NCBI GenBank assembly: GCA_944739405.2
Contig: OX123186.2
Location: 10,810,995 to 10,874,994 of the forward strand
From: Euclidia mi
Taxonomy: Eukaryota; Arthropoda; Insecta; Lepidoptera; Erebidae
Length of the DNA stretch: 64,000 bases
Direction: 5' to 3'
The position numbers were made by a program, and so were the translations under genes. Under the pieces are notes generated by a model. It worked only from the letters and a program-made list of their open reading frames with translations. It was not told where the DNA came from and made no database searches. Positions 22,183 to 33,743 of the stretch are shown piece after piece (position 1 is the first letter of the stretch; every line of letters starts with the position of its first letter).

Positions 22183-22407
22183 CTAGGAAATAAGTAAAAA
22201 TAAACCAAAATCTTTAGAAATACGATGCTCGATATATTTCCAATTGATCCTTTCCGTCAAATGGATTCGTTTGCTATAATAACTTGCGTCAGAAACTAGT
22301 CTTAGGAAGCCTGTCGTTTCAATGAAGCGCTCGGGTTTAGAAATTATTATATAAGTTTTTGAAGACTCAATATTAAGCGGATAGAATAGCTCGATCATTT
22401 TATTCAA
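22183..22407 (-). CDS. Weak candidate exon, minus strand
   Basis: A fair acceptor (gtctttaagtttacag) precedes about 75 open codons including KTYIIISKPERFIETTGFLR. Codon choice is mixed and not obviously low-complexity. The frame ends in a stop without a good donor. Product unknown; it lies upstream of the ATG at 22088, so the two cannot be consecutive exons in the order seen. Confidence 0.18.
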   Translation of the reverse strand: MNKMIELFYPLNIESSKTYIIISKPERFIETTGFLRLVSDASYYSKRIHLTERINWKYIEHRISKDFGLFLLIS

Positions 22408-22599
22408 GCTGTAAACTTAAAGACACAGTTTGTGGCAAATAATAAAAGTCTACTAGACTAGCAAACACCTCAACTTATCTCTGGAATCGCGCTATCTATT
22501 GGTTTATAGTGTAAAAAAAAATCGTAGCGTAAAAAAGGTAGTATCTGCCTTTGTCGCGTTCATGCAGACAGCCAGGACGGCTGGGAGACTTTATTTCAT

Positions 22600-22765
22600 A
22601 ATATAATTCATCATCATCAGCCTGTCGCAGTCTACTTCTGGATATAGGCCTCTCTAATGACACGCCACTGAGCCCGATTTTCACCTCTTCGTGTCCAGTC
22701 GCTGCCAGCCACTTGCGTATATCGTCACTCCACCTAGGCGGAGGGCGACCTACACTATTGACAAG
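22600..22765 (-). repeat. LINE 3'-end fragment (RTE-like), minus strand
   Basis: Contains tcatcatcatcagcctgtcg, ataggcctctc and ccacctaggcggagggcgac. This set is typical of antisense 3' ends of RTE-like LINEs with ATG tails in Lepidoptera (family knowledge). No coding motif survives. Confidence 0.5.
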
Positions 22766-22769
22766 GCGA

Positions 22770-23394
22770 GGTCATATCTACATAATATAATTATGTAGAT
22801 TCAAACAACAGTATTGATTAGGAAAGTTGCATATCATGAAATTTAAATAAAGAATATTGCAATGTTTAAAGTGTTACGAGGCAAAATGTTGTTCCAAGTA
22901 GAGGGAGGATACCCTGACTGGGCTTGTTGATCATACCCATCGGATTGATGTGTATGTAGCATAAAGTTTTTATGTTCTTCGTAGATCCGCCGGTATCTGT
23001 AAGATATCACAAGTGTAGATATCTTCGCTATTGTACAACAAGTACAAGTTAAATGTCACCTAAAGTTTTCGTAAAGATTTATCACAGCAACATTAGCATA
23101 GTATAATTGCTATAAATAAATATAAAAGCCAATGTTAACGATCTTTAATGTTTTTATAGCTTGTTGACAACTCTTTAGATTTTACAGCCCCGTTATAAAA
23201 ATATTATGGAGCTCTGTAGCGGGGATGACACGGGACTTAAAGATCAGGAGTCAAATTATAACAGATAACGTATCAAAACACGGCATCGCCTTCATCTCGG
23301 AAAGTGGGAGAGGGATGTACTAAAGACGTTATCATATTAATGATTTTATACTTGTTTCTAGAAAGATGGGTAATTAATGTTTAATTTTATTAAT
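22770..23394. other. AT-rich sequence, nothing recognised
   Basis: No supported feature. Confidence 0.45.
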
Positions 23395-24055
23395 GTTCTA
23401 ACAAATTCACACCACACAAACTATACAGAGCTTGTACTAACGGTACTAGACAATGGATAAACATACATAATTATATATTTTTTTACATACATATATACAC
23501 ATAGACTCAAGCCTTTTTCCTGGAGGGATAGGTAGAGTCTACGGAACGCCATTTGCAACGATCCTGACATATCTCTCTTGTTTCATTCACTCCCAAATTT
23601 CTCATGCATGCTCTTCGGTTAAGGGTACTTCTTACCTGTCTTTTTTTAGGATGTCTACAATCTGGTCAGAGAACGTCCGACTAGGTCTTCCCCTTCCTCC
23701 TGTCCCATTCACACTTGACTTATATAGCTCGTTTGAGGCTGCTGTTCACCCCATACATTGACAGTACCGACCACATCCACGAATGCGACCTTACGACTTT
23801 TAGTCAAGAATTTTTCGGCTATGCACCGCAAGGAAAAGACTTGACACTTGTACATCGCATATTTTCTTGTCGGTTACTTCCATAACTCTTTCAATCAGTA
23901 CCTTCGTATACAATGTGCCAACAATGCTTTTTTATTTGTAAATAAATACATATTACACATCGAAACGCCAAAACCATGACGAAACATCCATTTTTACGTA
24001 CACAAATGTTTGACTTGAGCGGGAATCAAACCAGCGACCTCCGGCGTGTTGAGAT
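23395..24055 (-). repeat. SINE family D copy split by a LINE
   Basis: The two halves of SINE family D lie at about 23395-23480 (gagcttgtactaacggtact) and 23928-24055 (gtttgacttgagcgggaatc). They are separated by the LINE fragment below. Both halves are on the minus strand and in register with the copy at 18796-19062. Confidence 0.65.
23481..23928 (-). pseudogene. RTE-like LINE fragment with internal deletions
   Basis: It matches the 3' half of the LINE at 34.8-36.3 kb block by block: 23500-23726 pairs with about 34812-35045. It then jumps to the equivalent of about 35848 and runs, with another gap, to about 36125. The 3' tail is a (TACA)n-type repeat in both copies. Internal deletions and lack of a continuous frame make it a relic. 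Confidence 0.8.
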
Positions 24056-24059
24056 GGAT

Positions 24060-25215
24060 GAGCAGTTTGAATGCCCCGTCTCTCGTATTAAGTCGGCGTG
24101 AATAGCTTAGCGCAATGCGTGTGGCCAGTAAAGGACGTGGTTATTCATTGGACAACCAAATTCGTTCACATAAATTATTGCTGATCGTCAAAGCCTTTTA
24201 AAATATTTTACAAAGGAGGACACATTCTTTTTTCCATTTGTTTTTGATTATATCAGCTTAAATCTGTGTTATCGTTTGTCATGGGCTTCTAAAACAAGCA
24301 GAAGACTGTTAAATTATTTTCAAATAGGAATTTAAAATTCAGTGTAATGGTGTCAAGAAACAATAAAAAAATACCTTATAAGGAATCTATTTTAACCTCA
24401 TCCTTATTGAAAAGGAAAAAAAACAACCACGTATATGTCGGCGATACGCCAGGGTTATCGTGTCCAGACTCCATTATAATAAAAACACTCACGTAATATT
24501 TCTTAGTTTATTTTCAGACGATTTCTAGCACAGAATTGAATTAAAATGTGAGCTACAGTCCTTTTTATAAACTAACCGTCATTACACTTAATGTTTAACA
24601 ACTGCCACTTCCTTTTCAACATATAATTGAAATTACTGTACAATTAATTATAAAATATAAATCAAAAATCAACATTAATATTGTAATGAATTTTGCACAA
24701 CACCTAATGATTTATTTTACCCGAATAACAAATTTATTTTAATAACCAAACGCAGCTTTACAACATTCGGTCAACAGATGGCGCTATCAACAGGATGTAA
24801 ATATAAGCGCATGTTATTTATTACCGTAAACATAAAAATAAGTGTCAGAATAATGTTATTTAATACTAATTGATTTCACTTTGAAAGTTTCTGGAGTTAT
24901 CTTAATAATTAAGCGATAAATTAAATACCCAATCTTTATAAAACAGTGAAGCAGTCGATACAGTGTCTAATATTCTAAAGTAGTGAAGTTCTCAATTCTG
25001 TGTTTACAAATAGTTATTTAAATATCAATCTTAAATATTATTAACATTTTCGTAACAATATAATCATTATATATTAATTTGCGCCCATACGGCCATTCTG
25101 ATCCAGCGCGGTCCTCGCGCTGATTATTTAATGGTTACAGAATAAACAGCATAACAAACAAAAATAATGAATATAAAAATTACATAAATAAGCCTTTATC
25201 ATACAGAATGAACTA
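24060..25215. other. AT-rich sequence, nothing recognised
   Basis: No coding frame or repeat end identified. Confidence 0.45.
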
Positions 25216-25224
25216 AAAGTTATT

Positions 25225-25495
25225 TACAAGGCTTCACCTATTCATAGGATCTTAGACTGTAGCATGCGTCACCCATCACGGGATCTAACAAACAAGGCTT
25301 CACCCATGGCTAAGCCAACTCGTAGCATCACCGACATAGGGATCTAGCGCACACAAGCATCACCCATCACGGGATCTAGCCAACACACGGCATCACCCAT
25401 CACGGGATCTAGCCAACACACGGCATCACCCATCACGGGATCTAGCCAACACACGGCATCACCCATCACGGAATCTAGCCAACAAGACCAGGATC
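25225..25495 (+). repeat. 33-bp minisatellite
   Basis: Three near-identical tandem copies of a 33-bp unit (catcacccatcacgggatct plus agccaacacacgg), preceded by about four decayed ones and followed by one with a substitution (ggaatct). Confidence 0.9.
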
Positions 25496-25499
25496 AAGG

Positions 25500-25955
25500 A
25501 TACGCATGGTGGCCAGCCAGCGTTTTGGGAAGGATGTTGGATAGGAAAAATAAAATTTTACTCAAACACATAAATGCAAAATTTGCCTCATAAACACATC
25601 AATGCATATACATAAAATAATCATCATCGTTCGTCATGATCAGTTATATCAATACAATGCAATTACATAGGTCCAACAACGATAGTGAAGGAGGTAGAGG
25701 ACCCCCCACGTAAATCGGTATCTGACGAATCCTCCGCCCATACGGTCAAGCTGCTCATACAGTTGTTGATGTTGATCAGCAACAAAGGTTAGCAAACAAT
25801 GCTAGACTCCAGCTCAGTACAGCACTTATGCGGCATGTGTGCGCGTAGCCCACACACAAAACCACTGACGTCAAAAGAGTGGGCCACCGTCATCCATACA
25901 TATTAATCAGTAAATGACCGGTCGTCCATCCTCTCTTCACACTAAGGTCAGGTCA
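25500..25955. other. Unassigned sequence
   Basis: No gene recognised. cgcccatacggtcaagctgc at about 25736 partly repeats a motif at 25082 (gcgcccatacggccattctg), so the minisatellite may lie inside an unrecognised element. Confidence 0.35.
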
Positions 25956-25959
25956 TCTG

Positions 25960-26532
25960 CTAGGATGTCATCATCAACCTGCAACACTCAAAAGACAGGT
26001 GGTGGGCAACATTTTCCACCCAAGTATTAGTTCCATGAACCTTCGTAACTGTAGATGAAATAAAATTCACTGACTTCAACTGATCAAATATATTTTTGTT
26101 GAGCCCAGGCCTGAGGATTAATTTCACGAGTGTTTGCGGAGTAGGCAATATAAAAATATTCCGTAGGAATCTATAACCCTTGGGACTTTGCTTATACATT
26201 GACAATGCCACTATTTTCTCTTGTAGTGTAAAGCGACGTCCTTTCTCCTTCTTTTTATTTTCGCGACACTGTAGGCGTATTAGGAGTTTTGCTGTACTGG
26301 AACAATTTTCGAGCACAGATAAAGCAGCAGGACTGCAGCTTAGTTTCTTTGCTGCTATTATGTGCGCCGCTTTTTGTCTTAATTTGTTTTTAATTTTACT
26401 TATTTTAATTCTTAGAGAAACAATGATTTTATGTATTACAAATTGACTCTCCATTTTTTTTAAACGTTTGAACATAAAATAGAAAATGGCTGTTTTGACG
26501 GTTTTCCCGGCAATTATTCGAAATTTTCTCAA
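25960..26532 (-). pseudogene. P-element/THAP-type transposase central region
   Basis: About 190 open codons. A Lys-rich heptad-like segment (residues about 25-70) could be the dimerisation coiled coil. It is followed by RRFTLQEKIVALSMYKQSP, the signature block of P-element and THAP9-type transposases, then FILPTPQTLVKL and NKNIFDQLK. After that the sequence stops resembling the family and ends at 25960, so the RNase-H-like catalytic core is absent. On the same strand 1.3 kb upstream are two THAP-domain exons, which probably belong to the same former gene. Its product would bind terminal DNA and excise or insert the element. Confidence 0.65.
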
Positions 26533-26554
26533 CTTTTAAACCTTTCCTAGACTT

Positions 26555-26634
26555 CCACGAACATTTCAAAACCAAGATAAGATAAATCCGTTCAGCCGTT
26601 CTCGAGTTTTAGCGAGACTAACGAACAGCAATTC

Positions 26635-26670
<36 letters not shown>

Positions 26671-26715
26671 TTTTAGCGAGACTAATGAACAGCAATTCAT
26701 TTTTATATATATAGA
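26555..26715 (+). repeat. LINE 3' end with duplicated tail and AT microsatellite
   Basis: ccgttcagccgttctcgagt leads into gcgagactaacgaacagcaa, then an (AT)n run at about 26637-26668. A second copy of the gcgagact..cagcaattcat block follows, ending tatatatagat. This is the usual 3' tail of RTE-like LINEs in Lepidoptera (family knowledge), here with its last 35 bp duplicated. Confidence 0.6.
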
Positions 26716-27218
26716 TTAATAATAACAAATTGTTTTTTATTTATATATGACAGGGATTTAAGTAAAAAAAAGGATTTTAATCAAATAGTGAATACTTAAG
26801 GTACACATTGGCATCAGTTTCATGTGTGTTGGTATATGGGAACGGAGCCCATACATTTTTGCCCATAGTCCTTTGAGATACATTTATTAAACATGAGATA
26901 CATTACAATTAAACAATTTTATCATCTTACCAACAAGATTTTGGCTCTTATTGACGGTGCCTGCAACATTTGAAAGAGTGAAATCGAATAATGATAACTG
27001 CACCAAAGTCGCTGAACCTAAAACAATTATTGTGATTATTGTCTTTAATTTAGTTACAGTTAGTTGTCAAACTCGACAGTTACACTAGATAAAAACTAGC
27101 AAAATAACATTTTCTATAAAGTTAGAAAGAATGCTACTGTCAAATGAGGCTGGCAGTTTTAGGTATGTACAATAACCCATACTTCATCTTGGCGTTTTCA
27201 CCATTTATATTATAAACT

Positions 27219-27465
27219 AGCTGACCCAGCGAAGTCCGTATCGCCTTTTTAAGAGTTTTTATATAATTCCCTTTTTTCCAAGCCCCTTTTCAAAAGTTAC
27301 CATTGACTTAGCGCTTAATCTCTTATCATTTCAGAGTCTATAAATGATGAATAAACAAATATAGATTTTTATATAATATTGAATTCCCCATTCCTTAAAA
27401 GACGATACCCATATCGACTTTTAAAAAATCCCGTCCGCCATCTTTGATTTCCTGATGAAAATATT
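27219..27465 (+). repeat. Second copy of the satellite-bearing element, single unit
   Basis: The head (ctagctgacccagcgaagtc) matches 2983-3130. It is followed by only one partial monomer (gacgatacccatatcgactt, ccgccatctttgatttcctg). It then abuts dispersed repeat family B directly at 27470. Confidence 0.75.
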
Positions 27466-27469
27466 TTAA

Positions 27470-27680
27470 ACTAGAGGACGCCAGCAGCTACGCCTGCATT
27501 TTTCTTAATTTACCTGTTTTGGCCGATCCCGTGGGAATTTCGAGAAATCCCTTCTTAGTGCACCCCTACGGTCCCCAAGGAACATATATGCCAAATTTCA
27601 GCTTCCTGCGTCCAATAGTTTCGGCTGCAGCGTGTCTGTCAGTCAGTCAGTAACGCAAGGAGATTTTATATATTAAGATA
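27470..27680 (+). repeat. Dispersed repeat family B, copy 2
   Basis: Same start (actagaggacgccagcagct) and end as the copy at 7511-7712, with a 9-base insertion of the ggaacatat kind after tccccaa. Confidence 0.75.
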
Positions 27681-27877
27681 ATGTATGTATGTAACAGTGT
27701 TTTAATGTTGGTATGGTAGCGCCATTCTGCATACTATAAAATAATTGCTTTACTTTTGAATTAGGGGAATCACAGACATAATTAATATTAGTTAGTATAG
27801 AGAAATAAATTAACTATTTAACAAACCTGGTAAATTTAAAGTTGGTACAGCAATTTTGCTGATTTTGTTGTATCTAC

Positions 27878-28599
27878 ACAGATAGTTTTCTTCAAAGTGG
27901 GAGTGTTATCCAGGGCTAGGATATCACCACCAATCGCATATAGCCATGCATTGAACCGGCTTCTATCCTTTTCGGGGTTTGGAAACCCATGAAGGACCTG
28001 GTGCATACCTATAAAATATAAATAAAAGGTTAGCTATGTGACTTCGGACTGCCTGAGATAATTTCATATGTAAAGCCACCATGACCTATCTATTCACCAA
28101 GCTTACAAACCTGTTTATGATGACAAACAAGTCATACTATAAACAAAACTATCTATCGTTATATACATAGCTATCCACTGGGCTGTCAGGGTAGAATGCT
28201 AATGCGACCCCCTGGCGCCCCCAAAATGGCGCTGAAGTATGCCCTGTGGTTTTAGTGGATATTACGGTCTTGCACTCTAGCCGTCAAGTGCCACATCATC
28301 TTCCTCCTAGCGTTATCCCAGTCTCAATCTGGGGTCAGCTTTCTAGTCTAACCGGATTTGGCTGAATATTAGCTTTTCCACGGAAACACTGCCTCTCTGA
28401 CCTCTTAACAATTCAAGTCTAGCCATCGAGTGCCACACACCTGCGTAAATGCATTTCCACAGCGAAGAAAAATAGAAACAGCAAATAAAAATGTTTTAGA
28501 GACGGGGAAATTGTATGAGTTAGTATAGTATATAGGTAGCATATAAATACCTCCACTTTCCCTACACCCAGGAACACAGCAATGTTTGTCGGACGACAT
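27878..28599 (-). CDS. THAP zinc-finger domain split over two exons
   Basis: Exon 1 (28551-28599) starts at an ATG and encodes MSSDKHCCVPGCRESG, ending at the donor ggag|gtattt in phase 1. Exon 2 (27878-28008) follows the acceptor tttatattttatag and continues in phase with HGFPNPEKDRSRFNAWL and KKTIC, reaching a possible donor tgt|gtagat. C-x(4)-C, the H-x-FP box, an invariant-type Trp and a third Cys at about 48 residues fit the C2CH THAP DNA-binding domain. The final His would be on a third exon, which I did not find; a family B repeat and a satellite relic fill the next intron. It may be a host THAP gene or a P-type transposase now broken. Confidence 0.6.
28290..28425 (-). repeat. SINE family A copy
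   Basis: gtctaaccggatttggctga and actgcctctctgacctc match the copies at 0.96 and 60.2 kb. It sits in the intron of the THAP exon pair. Confidence 0.65.
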
Positions 28600-28959
28600 G
28601 TTAAACACTCAAAAGGGTCCTTTCCCATCACTTGTGTAACAAAATACAGACTAAAAAAAAGAGTCCTGTCTCAGTATCAAAATCTTAGAAATCCAGGAAC
28701 TGCTATAACTCGCGATCACAGTAAAAGGTTTACTGGAGGAACCGTAGCTCAATTCAACAGAAAAACACAATTAATTATTGTAAATCACAAATTATGGCAC
28801 TCTGTACATCGATATATAAATACAACGGATTTCAACGAAAACAAAACAGTTCATCTGACAGTCAGAAACTTTTTTAACTATAAGTTTGACAGCTGGACCA
28901 TGAATTGTTGCCATTTTAATTATTGCCAGTTACGATCAATTATTGAGTAAAGATGGTGT

Positions 28960-30865
28960 TACAAAAATTACTTAAAAAATATTCTAATTTGATTTGGAAC
29001 TACCTTACGCATCACACAATATTATAAAAATTTAAAAACGTACTAAAATACTCCAATTCTAGAAGTTTATACGAAAATATAGAACGTTTTGTACAGCGCT
29101 ATCTATCAAACCAAATAAACACTAAAAGCGTGGCATCGCCAGAGCTGCCGTCTGGAACATCAAGTTGGAAACGTACGCCAATATAAACCGACAAAATTTA
29201 AAAGTGTCACGTAGTTGATGCTTTGTACGAATTTGTTGTACTTCGTAATTTGTTGGTATTATTTTTTTTTTTTACTTTCTTCGTTTGTTTCACTAAGATT
29301 GGAGCGCCTGGTACTGCTATGAACGGCCGGCGAGCGATATAATGCCAACATTTTGACTATTTTTTTTGCTTGGAAATACGAAGTCTGTTTTACCATTTAT
29401 TTTAAAATAAAGAGCTGTTTCTATTGATAATACTTTCATATAAATTCATTATGGAATCTCTAAGCAGTACACGTTTAAAATTGGGAAGTGCCATGTTTGA
29501 CCTTTTTTTTATCGAGCCAATCATTCCAAATCGTGTTTCTATCTTTACGATTTACTAGAAGATATGTTCAACTTTTATACTATAATTTTTATTCATAAAA
29601 AATATCATAGTTCATGGGACTTTCAGACGTTCAAAAATCTTAAAAAGTACTGCAAGCTCGCCTTAACCAGCGAAGTTGCTAGGTGATACCGGGGGAACAC
29701 TTAGTGGAGCTATCAATCTTAAACTCGAGCCCGCTGGGCCGTGGAGGCAAGATGCAGACAAAATAATTTAGTATATAATTAAATATAAGTGAAAAATATT
29801 GTTTAAAATACTTGGCAGTTTTTAATTTTCAATACTTGCCGATTAAATTATAAACTGGCTACTTCGACTAGTTGTATTCTTACGAAATGTTGACGTGTAT
29901 CAGTTACCTATAAAGGGAATTGAACAAGGAGGTAACTTATATGTAGATGTGCTTTATGCTTGTATAATAAATATTATTGTAATAAGAAACTGCAGCAATT
30001 AATGTGTAGAGGAAATATAAGAAACATTATAAAAAATATGGTGCTCGAAAGAAGATTAAGATTTAAAAAAAAAAAATGTTAAGGTCAATGTATACTTACC
30101 GAACTTAAATAACAAAAAACTGTACTTTTATTTGTAGTAAAAAGAAATTGTAAGCCCTTAAAGATGAACATGAAGAAATTTGTTTTCATATCTTGACGAC
30201 AATATTACAAGTCCATCAGAGAACAGTGCTTCAAGTAATTGTGTTCTGTTACTTAAATAAAGTTACTATTTACGCCAAAAATCACGGGATGTAAAAAAAT
30301 ACCAGACATTATCAAACACAAAAACATTTTGTCCACGCTCTCAAATCCAGCCCCCTGTGCAACGACAAGAGGTGGATACTGACCCCCAAAGAGCGACTCC
30401 GAGTATTGCACCTCACATGTTTGTATGTTCTTCGCTAAAGTAATAACAATTAAATAGTTCTTTTGTACTCAAGTTTAAATTGAAACTGTCGATTACATTA
30501 TTATAGTTAGCAGAAACTACTAACGGGTTCACTTTGTATAAGATCTTAAGCTTATGAGTACGTTATTTGATTGTGTTGTTTTGGCTCCTTCATTATTATA
30601 ATAGCAAAGTCTTAAACATTCAAGAACATGCGCATATTGCGCATGGCCTCTAAGTTAAACTTTTGAAATTGATGAAATATTATTGAGTTTTATGAATAAG
30701 GCGTAAAATACAACGAACGATCGGCAAAAGTACAAAGGTAAAATACGGTAATCACATTCAAAATCGCTGCAAGTTTATAGAAGAATCATTCCTTATGAGG
30801 AAGATGAAAACATATGCCAATTGTGAAGAAGAGAGATAGAAATTTAAACTTTCGTAGTCACTATA
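28960..30865. other. AT-rich sequence, nothing recognised
   Basis: Several poly-A/T runs and short open stretches only. Confidence 0.45.
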
Positions 30866-30871
30866 ATTACT

Positions 30872-31007
30872 TTTTACTGTTCCTACGGGATATATACCAC
30901 GTACCTTTGTTTTGAGTAACCGATATTTCGGCACTGTTGCAAGCGCCATGTTCACGGATGTACTCAAAACAAAGGTACGTGGTATATATCCCGTAGGAAC
31001 AGTAAAA
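30872..31007. repeat. Foldback repeat, 47-bp perfect arms, 42-bp loop
   Basis: 30872-30918 (ttttactgttcctacgggat at its start) is the exact reverse complement of 30961-31007. The loop at 30919-30960 contains cgatatttcggcactgttgc and cgccatgttcacgg, a sequence I recall as widely repeated in lepidopteran DNA. Probably a foldback/MITE-type repeat; no gene. Confidence 0.9.
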
Positions 31008-31186
31008 ATGAATAAGAGAGATAGAGATATACGGTTTAGAATAATTATTTACTTTATAAGTATTTGAGTTTTCACGTAATTCAAATTCATGCAATTGACG
31101 TTTCATTGCTTAGACATAACAGGAATTTCCTATTGGTGTTGCGTGCTTAGAAGGCATCGATTAACGAGCTCTGTACTTAGAGGTAA

Positions 31187-31290
31187 CTGCGCAGGTGGTA
31201 TAGTGGTTTATGAGATCGTCTCACCGTTAAGGATTGGGTTGAGTATCGGGAGTTCGATCCCCATTCAAAACAATACTTTGTGTGATCTAT
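31187..31290 (+). repeat. tRNA-derived SINE head
   Basis: gcaggtggtatagtggttta (A box) and gagttcgatccccattc (B box) have tRNA-like spacing but run into a non-tRNA body (gtgtgatctataaacagttg). It is read as a SINE, not a tRNA gene, because no acceptor stem closes. Confidence 0.6.
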
Positions 31291-31359
31291 AAACAGTTGT
31301 TCCGAGGCTGGGTGTTCTTTATCTGTTGGTTAAAGGTAGTAATTTGTATAGTTGGGGGA

Positions 31360-31495
31360 ACTTGTCACAGGCATCATTCTCTTAGCGTTTCTCCACTTGC
31401 AGTCCATAGTTCGCTAACTAGAATAAACAGAACGACTGCCTCTCGGACCTCCAGAATCCAAAGGGGTTCAATATTCCATGGTTTTGGTTAGTAAA
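31360..31495 (-). repeat. Diverged SINE family A body
   Basis: cgactgcctctcggacctcc and attccatggttttggttag match SINE family A at lower identity than the other copies. Confidence 0.4.
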
Positions 31496-31676
31496 AAAAA
31501 CCTAAAATTATTTGATAAGTAACACGTCTGGGATAGGTCTTCAATATTTTGTATCAGAACCGTTATGTATCCTTTATATTGACACAACCATGCCTGCATA
31601 AAGCCGCACTCTAAACATCAGCAACCAAACACTCACCCAATATCTAAGATAGAGGAAAGTTCAAAGTAATTGGATA

Positions 31677-32157
31677 TGGTAGCGCCATCTATCTTTCCAT
31701 CGAGAATTAATTATGTCAACGTCAATGGTTCGTCGCTGCTTGGCCAATCCGAGCGATCCTTTCATGAATCCCCTCCCAAAACGCCTCGCTATTGGCCGCC
31801 CTGCTCAACGGCGACGAAGAAAAGACTGGAAGATTCTAGACGCTCGGAAGGCATGTCCGCCGCATACCGCAGTCCGCACCGCCATATATAATTATTACCG
31901 CTTAAAAAAAAACCTAACAAAATCGCCCGCGAGTGAAAGTGATTTGTGTAGTGGAGTAATTCAAGCAGCTTCACGATTCTCGAAGACATCAGGAGGCTGC
32001 CATTTGCAAAGGAAAAGACTGCCGAGCAAGGTAAGAGGCTCCTATCCACTTCACCTTTTCACTTCCTCATTACTTAGTCGATAAGAATCCAAATCCTACA
32101 GTCCACCATATTAATAGTTTCCCCAAATCGACTAGGAACATTCGGTTCGCCGAAACA
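31677..32157 (+). repeat. Outer BEL 5' LTR
   Basis: 481 bp, TG...CA; pairs with 46016-46496 at the same length. It is clearly a different LTR variant from the 466-bp LTRs of the inner element. Confidence 0.9.
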
Positions 32158-32164
32158 TTTTTTG

Positions 32165-32180
32165 GTCCTTCGAGCCGGAT
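32165..32180 (+). other. Primer-binding site of outer BEL element
   Basis: tggtccttcgagccgg lies seven bases after the 5' LTR, in the usual PBS place. The inner element has a decayed version (gatccatacgagtcgg) at 36790-36805. The primer tRNA was not identified. Confidence 0.6.
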
Positions 32181-32493
32181 TCATTTACGTTTTATACGTA
32201 ACACCTCGTTATATCTCTATACCTAGGCAGTTATAGCACCTAGCTATACTCCTAGTCCATTCACATAACCGTCACATGGTTGTTTTCACACGCATCAGTA
32301 GGTAATATACTTTTATGTAGCTACCTACTTACCCAATTATTATTTCTGGAACTATCATAGTTGTCTTGTAAATCTCAAATTTCAAGCAACTTTTAATTCC
32401 ACCGCTTTAAAGTGTTGCCTACTTAGGTAAAATAATAGGTACTTTAGATATTCTTATTTTGTTTCGGTCTCATTAGCTTATACTTACGTAAGC

Positions 32494-33743
32494 ATGTCAC
32501 AACAAAAGAAGCCACGCGTGTCGGAATACAGAGAACGTACAATCTTAGAAGCAAAACGCAATATTTTATTTGAGCGTATTCAAAACATTTACGAGCGTTC
32601 AAAGACCGCAGCCGTTTCTGATAGTAATAGGGAGTCATTTCTCAGTTATTGTATGACAGTAGATAGTATTCGAACAGATTTTCATAAGGAGTTAGACGAT
32701 TATAACGCAAGATTGCTTTCTACTAATCCTGATGAAAAACCGAATTATCAGGCATACACCTCATTCGAAGATCTTTATTGTATCATTAAGCGAATACAAT
32801 CGCAATTGGAGGGTAAATATTCGGCACAGCCCGTTGCAGCGGCTCGCACACCGAGATTACCGCCAATCGAGATTGTGTCGTTTGACGGAGATATACGAAA
32901 TTGGCCGTTGTTCTATGCGAGTTTTAAGTCCACAGTGCACGATAATGGTTCTCTGACAGATGCTGACAGGTTGTACTATTTAATAGGTAAACTGTCACCA
33001 AAGGCCCAGTCTGTATTTGCAGGTGTCACACCAATGCTGAGAATTATCAGGTCATATTTCAGTCACTACTTGATAGATATCAAGACACTCGCGTCCTAGC
33101 GTCTACCTACTTTGATCAAGCTTTAAATCTTAAACTGTCCGGTGCCGCGTCTGTTGCGAATTTCCAGCTGTTTATAGATAACTTCGTAACCGCGGTTAAT
33201 TCTCTTAGGAACTTAAAATTGGAAGATCTTTCCGACTTTATGTTGCTTCAACTCGCTTTAAAAAAGTTTGACACTGAAACAATTCGTACTTTCGAGATGA
33301 CGGAAAGCAATAATAAAATACCTACACTAGATAGTTTTATTTCGTTCATCAAAGATCAGTGTCGAATATTTCATAATACGCAGTCTAGTTCATCTAGCCC
33401 GTCTAACACTAACAGCAGCAAACAAAGGTTGAACAAAGCGCGAAATACGTATAATAACTCGGTCCCTAATCCACAATCTTACGTAACATGCTCAGAATCT
33501 AATAAAATTAATTCACAGAAGTGTCTGTGCAGTAATATAGTGCACGACCATTTCTACAAGTGTCCCGCCTTTAATGGTTTAAATCCGACTGCTCGTTTCA
33601 AGTGCGTGAAAGATAACAAAGTTTGCATTAATTGCTTAAGTATAAAGCATAAAACGAGTGATTGTTCTAGTAAGACGAGATGTCGTTCATGTAATCAACG
33701 ACACCACTCATTGTTGCACTATGATAAAAGTAGTTCGTTGTAA
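32494..33743 (+). pseudogene. Outer BEL gag, broken
   Basis: A frame starts at the ATG at 32494 (MSQQKKPRVSEYRE) and is aligned residue by residue with the inner copy at 37121. A one-base loss near 33030 shifts it, and the sense resumes in the other frame to a stop at 33741-33743 that the inner copy does not have. The end carries a Cys/His-rich nucleocapsid region (CINCLSIKHKTSDC, CRSCNQRHHSLLH). The product would be the capsid protein of a BEL/Pao particle. Confidence 0.85.

Noticed and set aside
26637..26668. AT run as a regulatory or origin element
   Set aside because: It is the simple-repeat tail of a LINE 3' end, duplicated on both sides.
28582..28950. 122-codon plus-strand frame
   Set aside because: Partly antisense to the THAP exon 1; no motif and no conserved-looking composition.
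31187..31260. tRNA gene on the plus strand
   Set aside because: No closing acceptor stem; continues into a SINE-like body also seen near 61.85 kb.
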